DNA of 45,038 nucleotides from Deinococcus planocerae (lineage in GTDB: Bacteria; Deinococcota; Deinococci; Deinococcales; Deinococcaceae): contig NZ_PNOR01000036.1 in assembly GCF_002869765.1 (NCBI RefSeq), positions 1-45,038 on the forward strand. The letters run 5' to 3'. The notes below the pieces were generated by a model. That model was given only the letters and a program-made list of their open reading frames with translations, did no database searches and had not been told where the DNA came from. Positions 37,839-45,038 of this stretch are shown here, piece by piece. Position 1 is the first letter of the stretch. Each line of letters opens with the position of its first letter. The position numbers and the translations under genes are program-made.

Positions 37839-39082
37839 AGAGCCTGCTTGAAATCCACATCCTGCAAAACTTCGCGCCCAGCAACCTCAACCGCGACGAC
37901 ACCGGCAGCCCCAAGGACGCCTACTTCGGCGGCGTGCGCCGTGCCCGCATCAGCAGCCAGAGCCTCAAGCGCGCCATGCGCCAGCACTTCGACACGCTGC
38001 CGCTGCTGAGTGCCGGTGACCGGGCCGTCCGGACAAAGCGCGTCACACAGGAACTCATCGACCGTCTCGTACGGCTTGGGCGACCCCAAGGTGAGGCCCT
38101 CGCCAAGGTCACGGCGGCGCTAGGCGGCATGAAGCTGACCGTCAAGTTCGAGACGAAGGACGGTGTGACCACGCACAAGACCGAGTATCTGCTGTTTCTG
38201 GGCGACCAGGAACTGACCCGCATTGCCGAGCTGATCCATGCCCGGTGGGATGACCTAGCGGCCAGTGAGGGCGGGGACAAGAAGGGCAAGGATGCGAAGA
38301 AAGTGGCGAAAGCCGCTGTCGCCCCCGACCTCTCAAAGGCCATGTTGAACGCCCTCGATGGGGGCAAGGCCGTGGACGTGGCCCTGTTCGGGCGCATGCT
38401 CGCCGACCTGCCAGAACGCAACGCGGACGCCGCCGCGCAGGTGGCGCACGCCCTGGGCACGGGCCGCATGGAGCGTGAGTTCGACTTCTACACCGCCGTG
38501 GACGACCTCAAGCCGGACGACACGGCGGGCGCCGACATGCTGGGCACGGTGGAGTTCACGAGCGCCACGTACTACCGCTACGCGAACCTCGACCTGGAGC
38601 AGTTGCGCGGCAACCTTCAGGGTGACGATGACCTCGCGTTGCGCGGCGTGGAGGCGTTCTTGCGCGCGAGCGTGTTCGCCGCCCCCAGCGGCAAGCAGAA
38701 CACCTTCGCGGCGCACAACCTGCCGGACTTCATCGCGTTCACCGTGCGCCGTGAGGCCAGCCCCCGTAACCTCGCCAACGCCTTTGAGAAGCCCGTGCAG
38801 CCGCAGGGCGGACTGAGCTTGCTCGCGGGCAGCCTGAGCGCGCTGGGCCGCGAGTGGGAAAAGCAGGAGCGCATCTTTGCGCAGCCCGGCAGCACGCACT
38901 ACCTGAACGTCAAGGACGAACGCGATGTGACGTGGGAAGAGAAGGGGGACGGCGAGCAGGTGGTCCGGGGGGCCCTGCCCGGCCAGCGCGTGCCGGACCT
39001 CGAAAGCCTGATTCAGAGCACCATGCGCGAGGTGCGCGCCGCCCTCGGCGTGACCGGGGGAACGGCGCAGGCGGGGGACTGA
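37835..39082 (+). CDS. casC: Cas7e (Cse4, CasC): Cascade backbone subunit
   Basis: A 415-residue protein opening with the Cas7e signature ([18 protein letters not shown], then [14 protein letters not shown]). Later come a long Lys/Asp-rich insertion (about 140-165) and [17 protein letters not shown]. Six copies form the crRNA-holding filament in Cascade. The start codon overlaps the cse2 stop (ATGA) and the stop codon overlaps the cas5 start (TGATG). Confidence 0.95.
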   Translation: MKSLLEIHILQNFAPSNLNRDDTGSPKDAYFGGVRRARISSQSLKRAMRQHFDTLPLLSAGDRAVRTKRVTQELIDRLVRLGRPQGEALAKVTAALGGMKLTVKFETKDGVTTHKTEYLLFLGDQELTRIAELIHARWDDLAASEGGDKKGKDAKKVAKAAVAPDLSKAMLNALDGGKAVDVALFGRMLADLPERNADAAAQVAHALGTGRMEREFDFYTAVDDLKPDDTAGADMLGTVEFTSATYYRYANLDLEQLRGNLQGDDDLALRGVEAFLRASVFAAPSGKQNTFAAHNLPDFIAFTVRREASPRNLANAFEKPVQPQGGLSLLAGSLSALGREWEKQERIFAQPGSTHYLNVKDERDVTWEEKGDGEQVVRGALPGQRVPDLESLIQSTMREVRAALGVTGGTAQAGD

Positions 39083-39735
39083 TGCCCACGCTGCTGCTGC
39101 GCTTGCAGGCCCCCATGCAGTCTTGGGGCAGCCGCTCGCGCTTCGACGACCGCGATACTGAACTGGAGCCTACCAAGAGCGGTGTGCTGGGCCTCGTCGC
39201 GGCGGCGCTGGGCGTACCGCGCGACAACTGGACAGAGTTGGAGCCGCTGACCCGCTTGCGCTTCGGCGTGCGCGTGGACCGCGAGGGCGTGCCACGCACT
39301 GACTACCACACCGCGCAGGAGGGGCGCGCCACCGCCGTCACGCGGCGCCACTACCTTGCGGACGCCGCTTTCCTCGTCGGGCTTGAGGGGGACGTCACAT
39401 TGCTCAGGCGCATCGAGGATGCCGTGAGAAACCCCGTCTGGACGCTCTTTCTGGGACGTAAAAGTTTCCTGCCCACGCGCCCGCTGTTTTTCGAGCAGGG
39501 CGGCCTGCGCGAAGCGTCCCTTGAGGACGCGCTGCGGGAGCATCCTGCCTTGGCGAGCGGTGACGAGGACACCGTACGCTACGTGATAGAAGCCCTGCCG
39601 TCCACGCCTACGGCCCCTGGACGCGCCCTGGGCGCCAGAACCGATCAACCCATGGGCCCGTTCTCCCGGCGCACCTATGCGGCGCGCCCCGTCCACATCT
39701 GGACGGAGCCCCATCCTGCCCAGGAGGTGGGCTGA
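39082..39735 (+). CDS. casD: Cas5e (CasD): Cascade subunit
   Basis: A 217-residue RAMP protein. The opening is typical of Cas5e (LLLRLQAPMQSWGSRSRFDDRDTE, here seen in parts), followed by PTKSGVLGLVAAALGV and RTDYHTAQEG. The C-terminal part has FLGRKSFLPTRPLF. It caps the 5' handle of the crRNA in Cascade. Start and stop overlap its neighbours by one base each. Confidence 0.95.
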   Translation: MPTLLLRLQAPMQSWGSRSRFDDRDTELEPTKSGVLGLVAAALGVPRDNWTELEPLTRLRFGVRVDREGVPRTDYHTAQEGRATAVTRRHYLADAAFLVGLEGDVTLLRRIEDAVRNPVWTLFLGRKSFLPTRPLFFEQGGLREASLEDALREHPALASGDEDTVRYVIEALPSTPTAPGRALGARTDQPMGPFSRRTYAARPVHIWTEPHPAQEVG

Positions 39736-40388
39736 TGTACCTCTCCCAACTCGTCCTCAACGGCCGCTCCCGCCAGGTCCAGGCCGACCTGCGCAACCCC
39801 TACGACCTGCACCGCACCCTGACGTTCGCATTCGCGCCCGAGGGCGAGGGGTTGCCGGACGGCGAGCGTCCCCTGTGGCGCCTGGACGGCGAGCGCCCGC
39901 CGACCCTGATCGTGCAGAGCCGACACGCGCCCGACTGGGGACAGGTGCTGGCGCGGCACCCCGGCTACCTGGAGACCTTCCGCACGACCCTTCTCGACGA
40001 CGCGAAGCTGAACGCCCTGTCTCGCACGGACGTGCCCTACCGCTTTCGCCTGCGCGCCAACCCCGCGGTCACCAAGCGCGCCGAGCGTGAGGGCGACGCC
40101 CGCACCCAGAAGCCCAAGCGGTACGGCCTGTACGGCGCCCGGGAGCAGGCGGGCTGGCTCGTGGCGCAGGGGGAGCGGCACGGCTTCGTCCCGGAGCGCT
40201 TCGAGATCACGCAGGCCGAACGTTTCCGCGCCCGCAAGGGTGGCGCCCGGGTCACGCTCAGCGCGGCTACCTTCGAGGGCGAACTGCTCGTCCGCGATCC
40301 CGGGCGCTTTAGGGCGGCCCTGCGCGACGGGCTGGGGCACGGCAAGGCGCTGGGGCTGGGGCTGCTCAGCCTCGCCCCCACCTGCTGA
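39735..40388 (+). CDS. casE: Cas6e (CasE): crRNA-processing endoribonuclease
   Basis: A 217-residue RAMP ribonuclease. His26 (PYDLHRTL) is at the catalytic position known for Cas6e proteins. The C-terminal Gly-rich loop (GLGHGKALGLGLLSLAP) and the RYGLYGAREQAGWL region are typical. It should cut both array transcripts at the base of the repeat hairpin, leaving the 8-base handle GTGAACCG shared by both repeat types. It is separated from cas1 by 12 bases with a ribosome binding site. Confidence 0.95.
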   Translation: MYLSQLVLNGRSRQVQADLRNPYDLHRTLTFAFAPEGEGLPDGERPLWRLDGERPPTLIVQSRHAPDWGQVLARHPGYLETFRTTLLDDAKLNALSRTDVPYRFRLRANPAVTKRAEREGDARTQKPKRYGLYGAREQAGWLVAQGERHGFVPERFEITQAERFRARKGGARVTLSAATFEGELLVRDPGRFRAALRDGLGHGKALGLGLLSLAPTC

Positions 40389-40400
40389 GGGAGATGGGTC

Positions 40401-41384
40401 ATGGCCGAGTCCCAGCGGGTGATCTGGCGCAAGCAGAACCTGCGCGAGTTGCCGAAGTTCCGCGACGGCCTATCGTACCTGTACCTCGAACACACCCGCG
40501 TCGAGGTGCAGGACCGAGCCATCGCCTGCCTGCACGTCCAGGGGATGGTGGACGTGCCGGTCGCGGCCCTGGGGGTGCTGCTGCTCGGCCCCGGCACCAC
40601 CGTCACCCACGCCGCCATGCGGGCGCTCGCCGACAGTGGATGCAGCGTGGTGTGGGTGGGGGAAGACGGCACCCGCTGCTATGCCAGCGGGACGGGGGAG
40701 GCCCGGTCGAGCAAGCGGCTGCAACAGCAGGTGCGGCTGTGGACGGACGACGAGGCCCGGTTGCGCGTGGTGCGGGAGATGTACGCCCTACGCTTCTCCA
40801 AGCGCCCGGCAAAGCACCTGACCCTGCGGCAGATTCGAGGGATGGAGGGGGCCCGGGTACGCGACACCTACGCCCGGGCCAGCGAGCAAAGCGGCGTGCC
40901 GTGGTCGGGGCGTGACTACCAGCGGGAGAGCTGGAAGGCCGCCGACCCGGTAAACCGCGCGATCTCCAGCGGCAACGCCTGCCTGTACGGCCTGGCGCAC
41001 GCGGCCATCCTCTCGGGCGGGTACAGCCCGGCCCTGGGCTTCATCCACACCGGCAAGCAACTTTCATTCGTGTACGACATTGCTGACTTGTACAAGACGG
41101 AGATGGTGGTGCCCGCGGCCTTTCAGGCGGTCTCGGAGCTGCCCGAGAACATCGAGTCGCGGGTGCGCGCCAAGGTGCGGGCGGAGATCACCCGCACCCG
41201 GCTCTTGGAGCGGATGGTGAACGACCTGCACGCCTTGATGGAGGCGGACCCGGAGGGCGAGGACCCCTTTGAGGCGGACGAGGCCCGGCCTGGCGACCTG
41301 TGGGACCCGGAAGGCGACGTGGAAGGGGGGGTAGCCTATGGTGGTGATCGTGTTGGAGAGCACGCCGCCGAGCCTGAAGGGTGA
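40401..41384 (+). CDS. cas1: Cas1e: spacer-acquisition integrase
   Basis: A 327-residue protein. Conserved metal ligands fit Glu149 (RGMEGARV), His216 (LGFIHTGKQ) and Asp229 (YDIADLYK). Other typical stretches are RAIACLHVQGMVDVP and ISSGNACLYGLAHAAI. With Cas2 it integrates new spacers at the leader-repeat junction. GAGGGAGA lies about 6 bases before the ATG. Its last 47 bases overlap cas2. The C-terminal tail is acidic and Gly-rich. Confidence 0.95.
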   Translation: MAESQRVIWRKQNLRELPKFRDGLSYLYLEHTRVEVQDRAIACLHVQGMVDVPVAALGVLLLGPGTTVTHAAMRALADSGCSVVWVGEDGTRCYASGTGEARSSKRLQQQVRLWTDDEARLRVVREMYALRFSKRPAKHLTLRQIRGMEGARVRDTYARASEQSGVPWSGRDYQRESWKAADPVNRAISSGNACLYGLAHAAILSGGYSPALGFIHTGKQLSFVYDIADLYKTEMVVPAAFQAVSELPENIESRVRAKVRAEITRTRLLERMVNDLHALMEADPEGEDPFEADEARPGDLWDPEGDVEGGVAYGGDRVGEHAAEPEG

Positions 41385-41670
41385 ACTCTCGCGCTGGATG
41401 GTCGAGGTCACGACGGGGGTCTACGCGGGACGGGTTAATGCCTTGGTACGCGACCTGCTGTGGGAGAAATGCGTGCAGCACGCGCGGCGTGGCCGCTGTT
41501 ACCAGGTGTACCGCACGAACGCGGAGCAGGGGTTCGCGATTCGCATGCACGGAGACGCGTTGCGAAGTGTGGTGGACTTCGATGGCTTAGAATTTGTGGC
41601 GGCCAAGAACGCACAGTGGGCCGAGAGTCAACCGGGCAACACGCCAGAGAAGCATGACAATGTGACTTAG
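41338..41670 (+). CDS. cas2: Cas2e: spacer-acquisition subunit
   Basis: A 110-residue protein of the I-E Cas2 type. It starts MVVIVLESTPPSLKGELSRW and has LEVxTGVY-like VEVTTGVYAGRVNALVRDLLW and GFAIRMHG, all typical of Cas2e/TTHB-type proteins. It dimerises as the scaffold of the Cas1-Cas2 complex. The gene overlaps cas1 by 47 bases. Its last codons (CATGACAATGTGACTTAG) coincide with the outer end of the array 2 leader, which is also found in the array 1 leader. Confidence 0.95.
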   Translation: MVVIVLESTPPSLKGELSRWMVEVTTGVYAGRVNALVRDLLWEKCVQHARRGRCYQVYRTNAEQGFAIRMHGDALRSVVDFDGLEFVAAKNAQWAESQPGNTPEKHDNVT

Positions 41671-41732
41671 ACTCACCCGCCGCTCGATACTTCTTGGGGG
41701 TTGAGCGGCGGTTTTCGTCGTGTTTCTGAAGT
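41653..41732 (+). promoter_or_regulatory. Array 2 leader (overlaps the cas2 stop)
   Basis: These 80 bases begin CATGACAATGTGA inside cas2, contain CCGCTCGATACTT and end CGTGTTTCTGAAGT at the first repeat. The perfect 9-bp pair CCGCCGCTC/GAGCGGCGG, followed by TTTTCG, could also act as a terminator for the cas operon. About 56 of 80 positions match the array 1 leader. Confidence 0.8.
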
Positions 41733-44018
41733 GTGCTCCCCACTCGCGTGGGGGTGAACCGGCCACGAACGAGTACGACTTCGAGGCCCTCTAGTGCTCC
41801 CCACTCGCGTGGGGGTGAACCGTGGTCCACGTCGAACACCGCGAGGGCGAGCTGGTGCTCCCCACTCGCGTGGGGGTGAACCGCCGGGTGAGCAGTGACC
41901 CTAGACGACGCCATCGTGCTCCCCACTCGCGTGGGGGTGAACCGCGGGTCTCCACGCACGCGGCCTCCGGGGTGAGGTGCTCCCCACTCGCGTGGGGGTG
42001 AACCGGAGGCCCGCCAGTGACCCCCGACATGCCGATAGTGCTCCCCACTCGCGTGGGGGTGAACCGGATTTCACGCCGCCCGCGGTCATTGACGTGCCGT
42101 GCTCCCCACTCGCGTGGGGGTGAACCGCGGAGAGGGGGGCGCGATGCGGCCTCTGACTCGTGCTCCCCACTCGCGTGGGGGTGAACCGCCGCCGCGGTCA
42201 CGCTCCACGTCCACCCGGGGGTGCTCCCCACTCGCGTGGGGGTGAACCGATCCGCGCCCTTCCCATCACCTTCATGGACGCGTGCTCCCCACTCGCGTGG
42301 GGGTGAACCGCAGATTCTCGCCGAGCGCGACGGGGGGCTGCGGTGCTCCCCACTCGCGTGGGGGTGAACCGGCGGACGGGAAGCACATAGACCTGATCAA
42401 CTTGTGCTCCCCACTCGCGTGGGGGTGAACCGGGCAAGAAGGAGTAAGCATGGACGGCAATCAAGTGCTCCCCACTCGCGTGGGGGTGAACCGAGGTCGG
42501 AGAGTTTGTTGCGCTCGTCCCCATTGTGCTCCCCACTCGCGTGGGGGTGAACCGGGAAACCGCCCCCTACGTGTGGCGTAGGCAGGGTGCTCCCCACTCG
42601 CGTGGGGGTGAACCGATCACCGCCGAGGCCAAGCTGTCCGAGGCCAAGTGCTCCCCACTCGCGTGGGGGTGAACCGACCTTGAGGCTGTTGAGTTGGGTG
42701 GAAACGATGTGCTCCCCACTCGCGTGGGGGTGAACCGGTGGTGGACGGGGGGGAGTGGGGGGAGGAGGAGTGCTCCCCACTCGCGTGGGGGTGAACCGTG
42801 GGTGCCGTTGTATTCCTGCCAGGAGTTCGCGTGCTCCCCACTCGCGTGGGGGTGAACCGGTCCTCGGCGCGGCCGTGCTCACGCGGTCATCGTGCTCCCC
42901 ACTCGCGTGGGGGTGAACCGGGCAAGAAGAAGACCGCCCCCCCGGGCGTGCCGTGCTCCCCACTCGCGTGGGGGTGAACCGCACATGCTGGGCCTGGCCG
43001 GGAACACCGAGGCGTGCTCCCCACTCGCGTGGGGGTGAACCGGTGTAGCGGCCCCTGGGCAGCAGGAGGGTCTGGTGCTCCCCACTCGCGTGGGGGTGAA
43101 CCCCCGCCTCTCTCAGAAGATCGGAGCCGCGTTGGGTGCTCCCCACTCGCGTGGGGGTGAACCGAAGGCGGTGCACGCGCATTTTAACGGGGTCCTGTGC
43201 TCCCCACTCGCGTGGGGGTGAACCGCCGCTCACCAGGTTCAGGGCGACGGGGTCCCCGTGCTCCCCACTCGCGTGGGGGTGAACCGACGGCGGCAGGCAC
43301 GTTCGGAGCCGATGAGCAGTGCTCCCCACTCGCGTGGGGGTGAACCGCCCTCCTGAGTGCCGCCCTGGAGCCCCGTGACGTGCTCCCCACTCGCGTGGGG
43401 GTGAACCGTAAGCCTCCCAAGTTAACCAAGTCTCTATTGCGTGCTCCCCACTCGCGTGGGGGTGAACCGAGCCTCCGCTCCCGGCGCCTCCAGATTGACC
43501 AGTGCTCCCCACTCGCGTGGGGGTGAACCGTCGAGGAAGGCACGAAGCTCGCTCATGGCCGTGTGCTCCCCACTCGCGTGGGGGTGAACCGGTGAGCGAC
43601 CTCAAGGCCTCGCTCGGCCAGGTGTGCTCCCCACTCGCGTGGGGGTGAACCGCACGTCGGCGGCGATGCGGACGGGGACAACGTGTGCTCCCCACTCGCG
43701 TGGGGGTGAACCGGCATACGGCGTGACGGGCAGGAACTCAGATATGTGCTCCCCACTCGCGTGGGGGTGAACCGCGCTCGCTGACCGCCTCAAGGCTCTC
43801 ATCAAGGTGCTCCCCACTCGCGTGGGGGTGAACCGGTCACCTACCGCGTGGACGGTGAGCCGGGGTAGTGCTCCCCACTCGCGTGGGGGTGAACCGCCGG
43901 TGAACCTGCGGCCCGTCACCGGCCATATGTGCTCCCCACTCGCGTAGGGGTGAACCGGTATTCGGCACCGAGGAGCGCTTCCACGTCTCGTGCTCCCCAC
44001 GCGAGTGGGGGTGAACCC
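41733..44018 (+). CRISPR. CRISPR array 2: type I-E, 38 repeats / 37 spacers
   Basis: Repeats of 29 bases begin GTGCTCCCCACTCGCG and end GTGAACCG, with an exact 61-base period from 41733 to 43990. Orientation (crRNA on the + strand, leader at the cas2 side) follows from the E. coli-like repeat ends and from decay at the far end. The repeat at 43075 ends CCC, the one at 43929 has a G-to-A change in the stem, and the last (43990-44018) has its central hairpin inverted. It differs from array 1's repeat at positions 3-4 (GTGCT versus GTCTT). Confidence 0.98.
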
Positions 44019-44887
44019 GCTTTGTAGGTAGCCGTGCTTCTGTAACTCCTCATGGGCGAGGGCCAGTCGGCTCTTGAGCTTGCTCGCGGTCAGCGTCTCG
44101 TAGTCAGGGACTCTCCCCAGGAGAGGAGTGGCAGGGTGATTGACTTCTGCACCTGCCCGTCCATATTCCGCAGACTGTCGAGCACCCGGTACAGCCCCCG
44201 GCCCAGGACGTTCTTGATGCTCTGGTACAGCTCCAGGTTGAAGGTCCGGGTATAGCCATTGCGGATGCTCCGCACGATGGGGTCGGGAAGCTGGATGCGC
44301 AGCAGGGTGTCGGCGCGCAGGTCCCGGAATTCCTCGGGCGCCTCGTTGCGGGTAAGAGTCGTAGCCGCCGCGAGGAAGTGGAAACTCTGCGACAGCCGGG
44401 TCCTGGACCGACCGTCATACCAGCTCTACAAAATCTTGTAGTCGGCATTGCGCATGCGCTCCAGGGACTCGTGGACGGCCTGCACGGCCGGTGCTGAGAC
44501 AGTCATTCCCGCCATCACCATCAGATGGTGTGCGGTCGTGACGATGATCCCCGTCTCCGGCATTCCTTGATCCACGAAGAGGGAGGTCAGCGCGGCGTAC
44601 ACGTCGTTGTCGAGCCGGTGGGGCACCACGTGGCCGCCCTGGGCCTGGCAAACCAGCCGGGTCTCGTGAAAGGCCGTCTCGCCTTGGAGGATGTGCCGGG
44701 TGAAGCTGGTCCGCTCCGAGGAGATCTGTTGAACGGTCAACAGCGGGGCGAGCTGCACCATGTTGCGCTCCAGGTGCCCCTGTTTCATGGGAAGCACCGC
44801 CTGCTGGGTCATAGATTGATTGTAACTGGCGATGGCTTGTCCTCGGCGTACCTCTGCCGCTCGACCAGCTTTCGCGCTGATGATCAA
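44019..44887 (-). pseudogene. RepA-like replication initiator, broken and truncated by the array end
   Basis: Reading leftward from about 44887 (or from the inner ATG at 44812), one frame encodes parts of a Rep protein: VPHRLDNDVYAALTSLFVDQ, TTAHHLMVMAGM and LERMRNADYKIL. An in-frame TAG follows (44423-44425); the same frame then continues with RNEAPEEFRDLRADTLLRI and SIKNVLGRGLYRVLDSLR to 44090. A frameshift near 44090 leads to ETLTASKLKSRLALAHEELQ and KHGYLQS, which runs into the terminal repeat of array 2. These blocks align with the intact Rep at 5533-6924. The gene is therefore dead, with its C-terminus lost at the CRISPR boundary. Confidence 0.75.
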
Positions 44888-44937
44888 ATCTTTTTAAAAG
44901 ACAGGTATAAACAGGACTTTGTCACTTCCGTTCAGGC

Positions 44938-45038
44938 TCATGGGGACGCTCCCCGCAGTTGTTCCCCGCAATGCGGACACCGATCGAGCCGGACCTCCTC
45001 CAGGGTCCGGCTCGCTTCTCGCCGGGCCTGTGGCAAGG
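44938..45038 (-). CDS. C-terminal fragment of a zinc-ribbon protein (partial)
   Basis: The frame is open from the window edge to a TGA at 44938-44940. The last 33 residues include an Arg/Glu-rich helix (REASRTLEEVRLDR) and a CPHCGEQLRG zinc-ribbon half. Such a sequence occurs in transposases (IS66-like) and in small zinc-finger proteins; with one CxxC pair visible I cannot choose. The gene lies upstream of, and in the same direction as, the rep pseudogene. Confidence 0.4.
   Translation of the reverse strand, partial: LPQARREASRTLEEVRLDRCPHCGEQLRGASP

Noticed and set aside
35630..41670. Possible anti-CRISPR or extra accessory gene within the cas operon
   Set aside because: Every gene overlaps or nearly abuts the next; there is no room for another plus-strand gene, and antisense frames look like shadows.
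41435..44000. Long minus-strand frames across array 2, up to 432 codons
   Set aside because: Same reason: repeat-derived translation antisense to the array.

Overview
The window looks like part of a Deinococcus plasmid or megaplasmid. DNA is GC-rich, starts are often GTG or TTG, and the left third holds a plasmid backbone: a small ParA ATPase with a ribbon-helix-helix partner, a RepA-type initiator with seven iterons upstream, and a tyrosine recombinase. The genus call is inference from gene style and content. No rRNA or tRNA was seen.

Layout. 1-64: start of an IS5-like transposase leaving the window. 1059-3692: partition locus and an AlbA_2/ATPase-type regulator. 3703-4865: a perfect 32-bp palindrome and an integrase. 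5533-7326: rep gene and iterons (candidate origin). 7684-13911: a 6.2-kb element bounded by perfect 38-bp inverted repeats of Tn3-family style and a TACTA target duplication. It has no Tn3 transposase but carries a tyrosine recombinase, a nested IS630-family IS, and a HupE/UreJ-like gene with two tandem DUF3500 genes. 14470-14960: a decayed two-repeat CRISPR relic and an IS110-family pseudogene.

15035-25354: an accessory block dominated by copper handling. It holds a DUF305 secreted protein, an OmpR/HisKA two-component system, an 18-cysteine Csp/DUF326 copper-storage-like protein and a P1B-type ATPase. A 17-bp motif recurs upstream of the DUF305, Csp and ATPase genes and is the natural candidate for the response regulator's box. 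Between these lie a frameshifted aminoglycoside phosphotransferase relic, ada (with an Ada-box-like sequence), a GNAT, two EamA transporters and an Lrp/AsnC regulator.

25537-44018: a complete type I-E CRISPR-Cas locus. Array 1 (66 repeats, read leftward) and array 2 (38 repeats, read rightward) flank a central segment and are read away from it. Their two leaders are 80 bp each, clearly related, and face inward. Between the arrays are a 48-residue secreted peptide gene, a TPR protein with a C-terminal winged helix, a WYL regulator, and cas3-cse1-cse2-cas7-cas5-cas6e-cas1-cas2 as one tightly overlapping operon. The peptide/TPR/WYL trio enclosed by the two arrays is the most unusual arrangement here and could be a regulatory module for the defence locus; that link is inference. 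Right of array 2 is a second rep gene, broken by a stop codon and a frameshift and truncated where the array begins, then a zinc-ribbon gene fragment running off the window.
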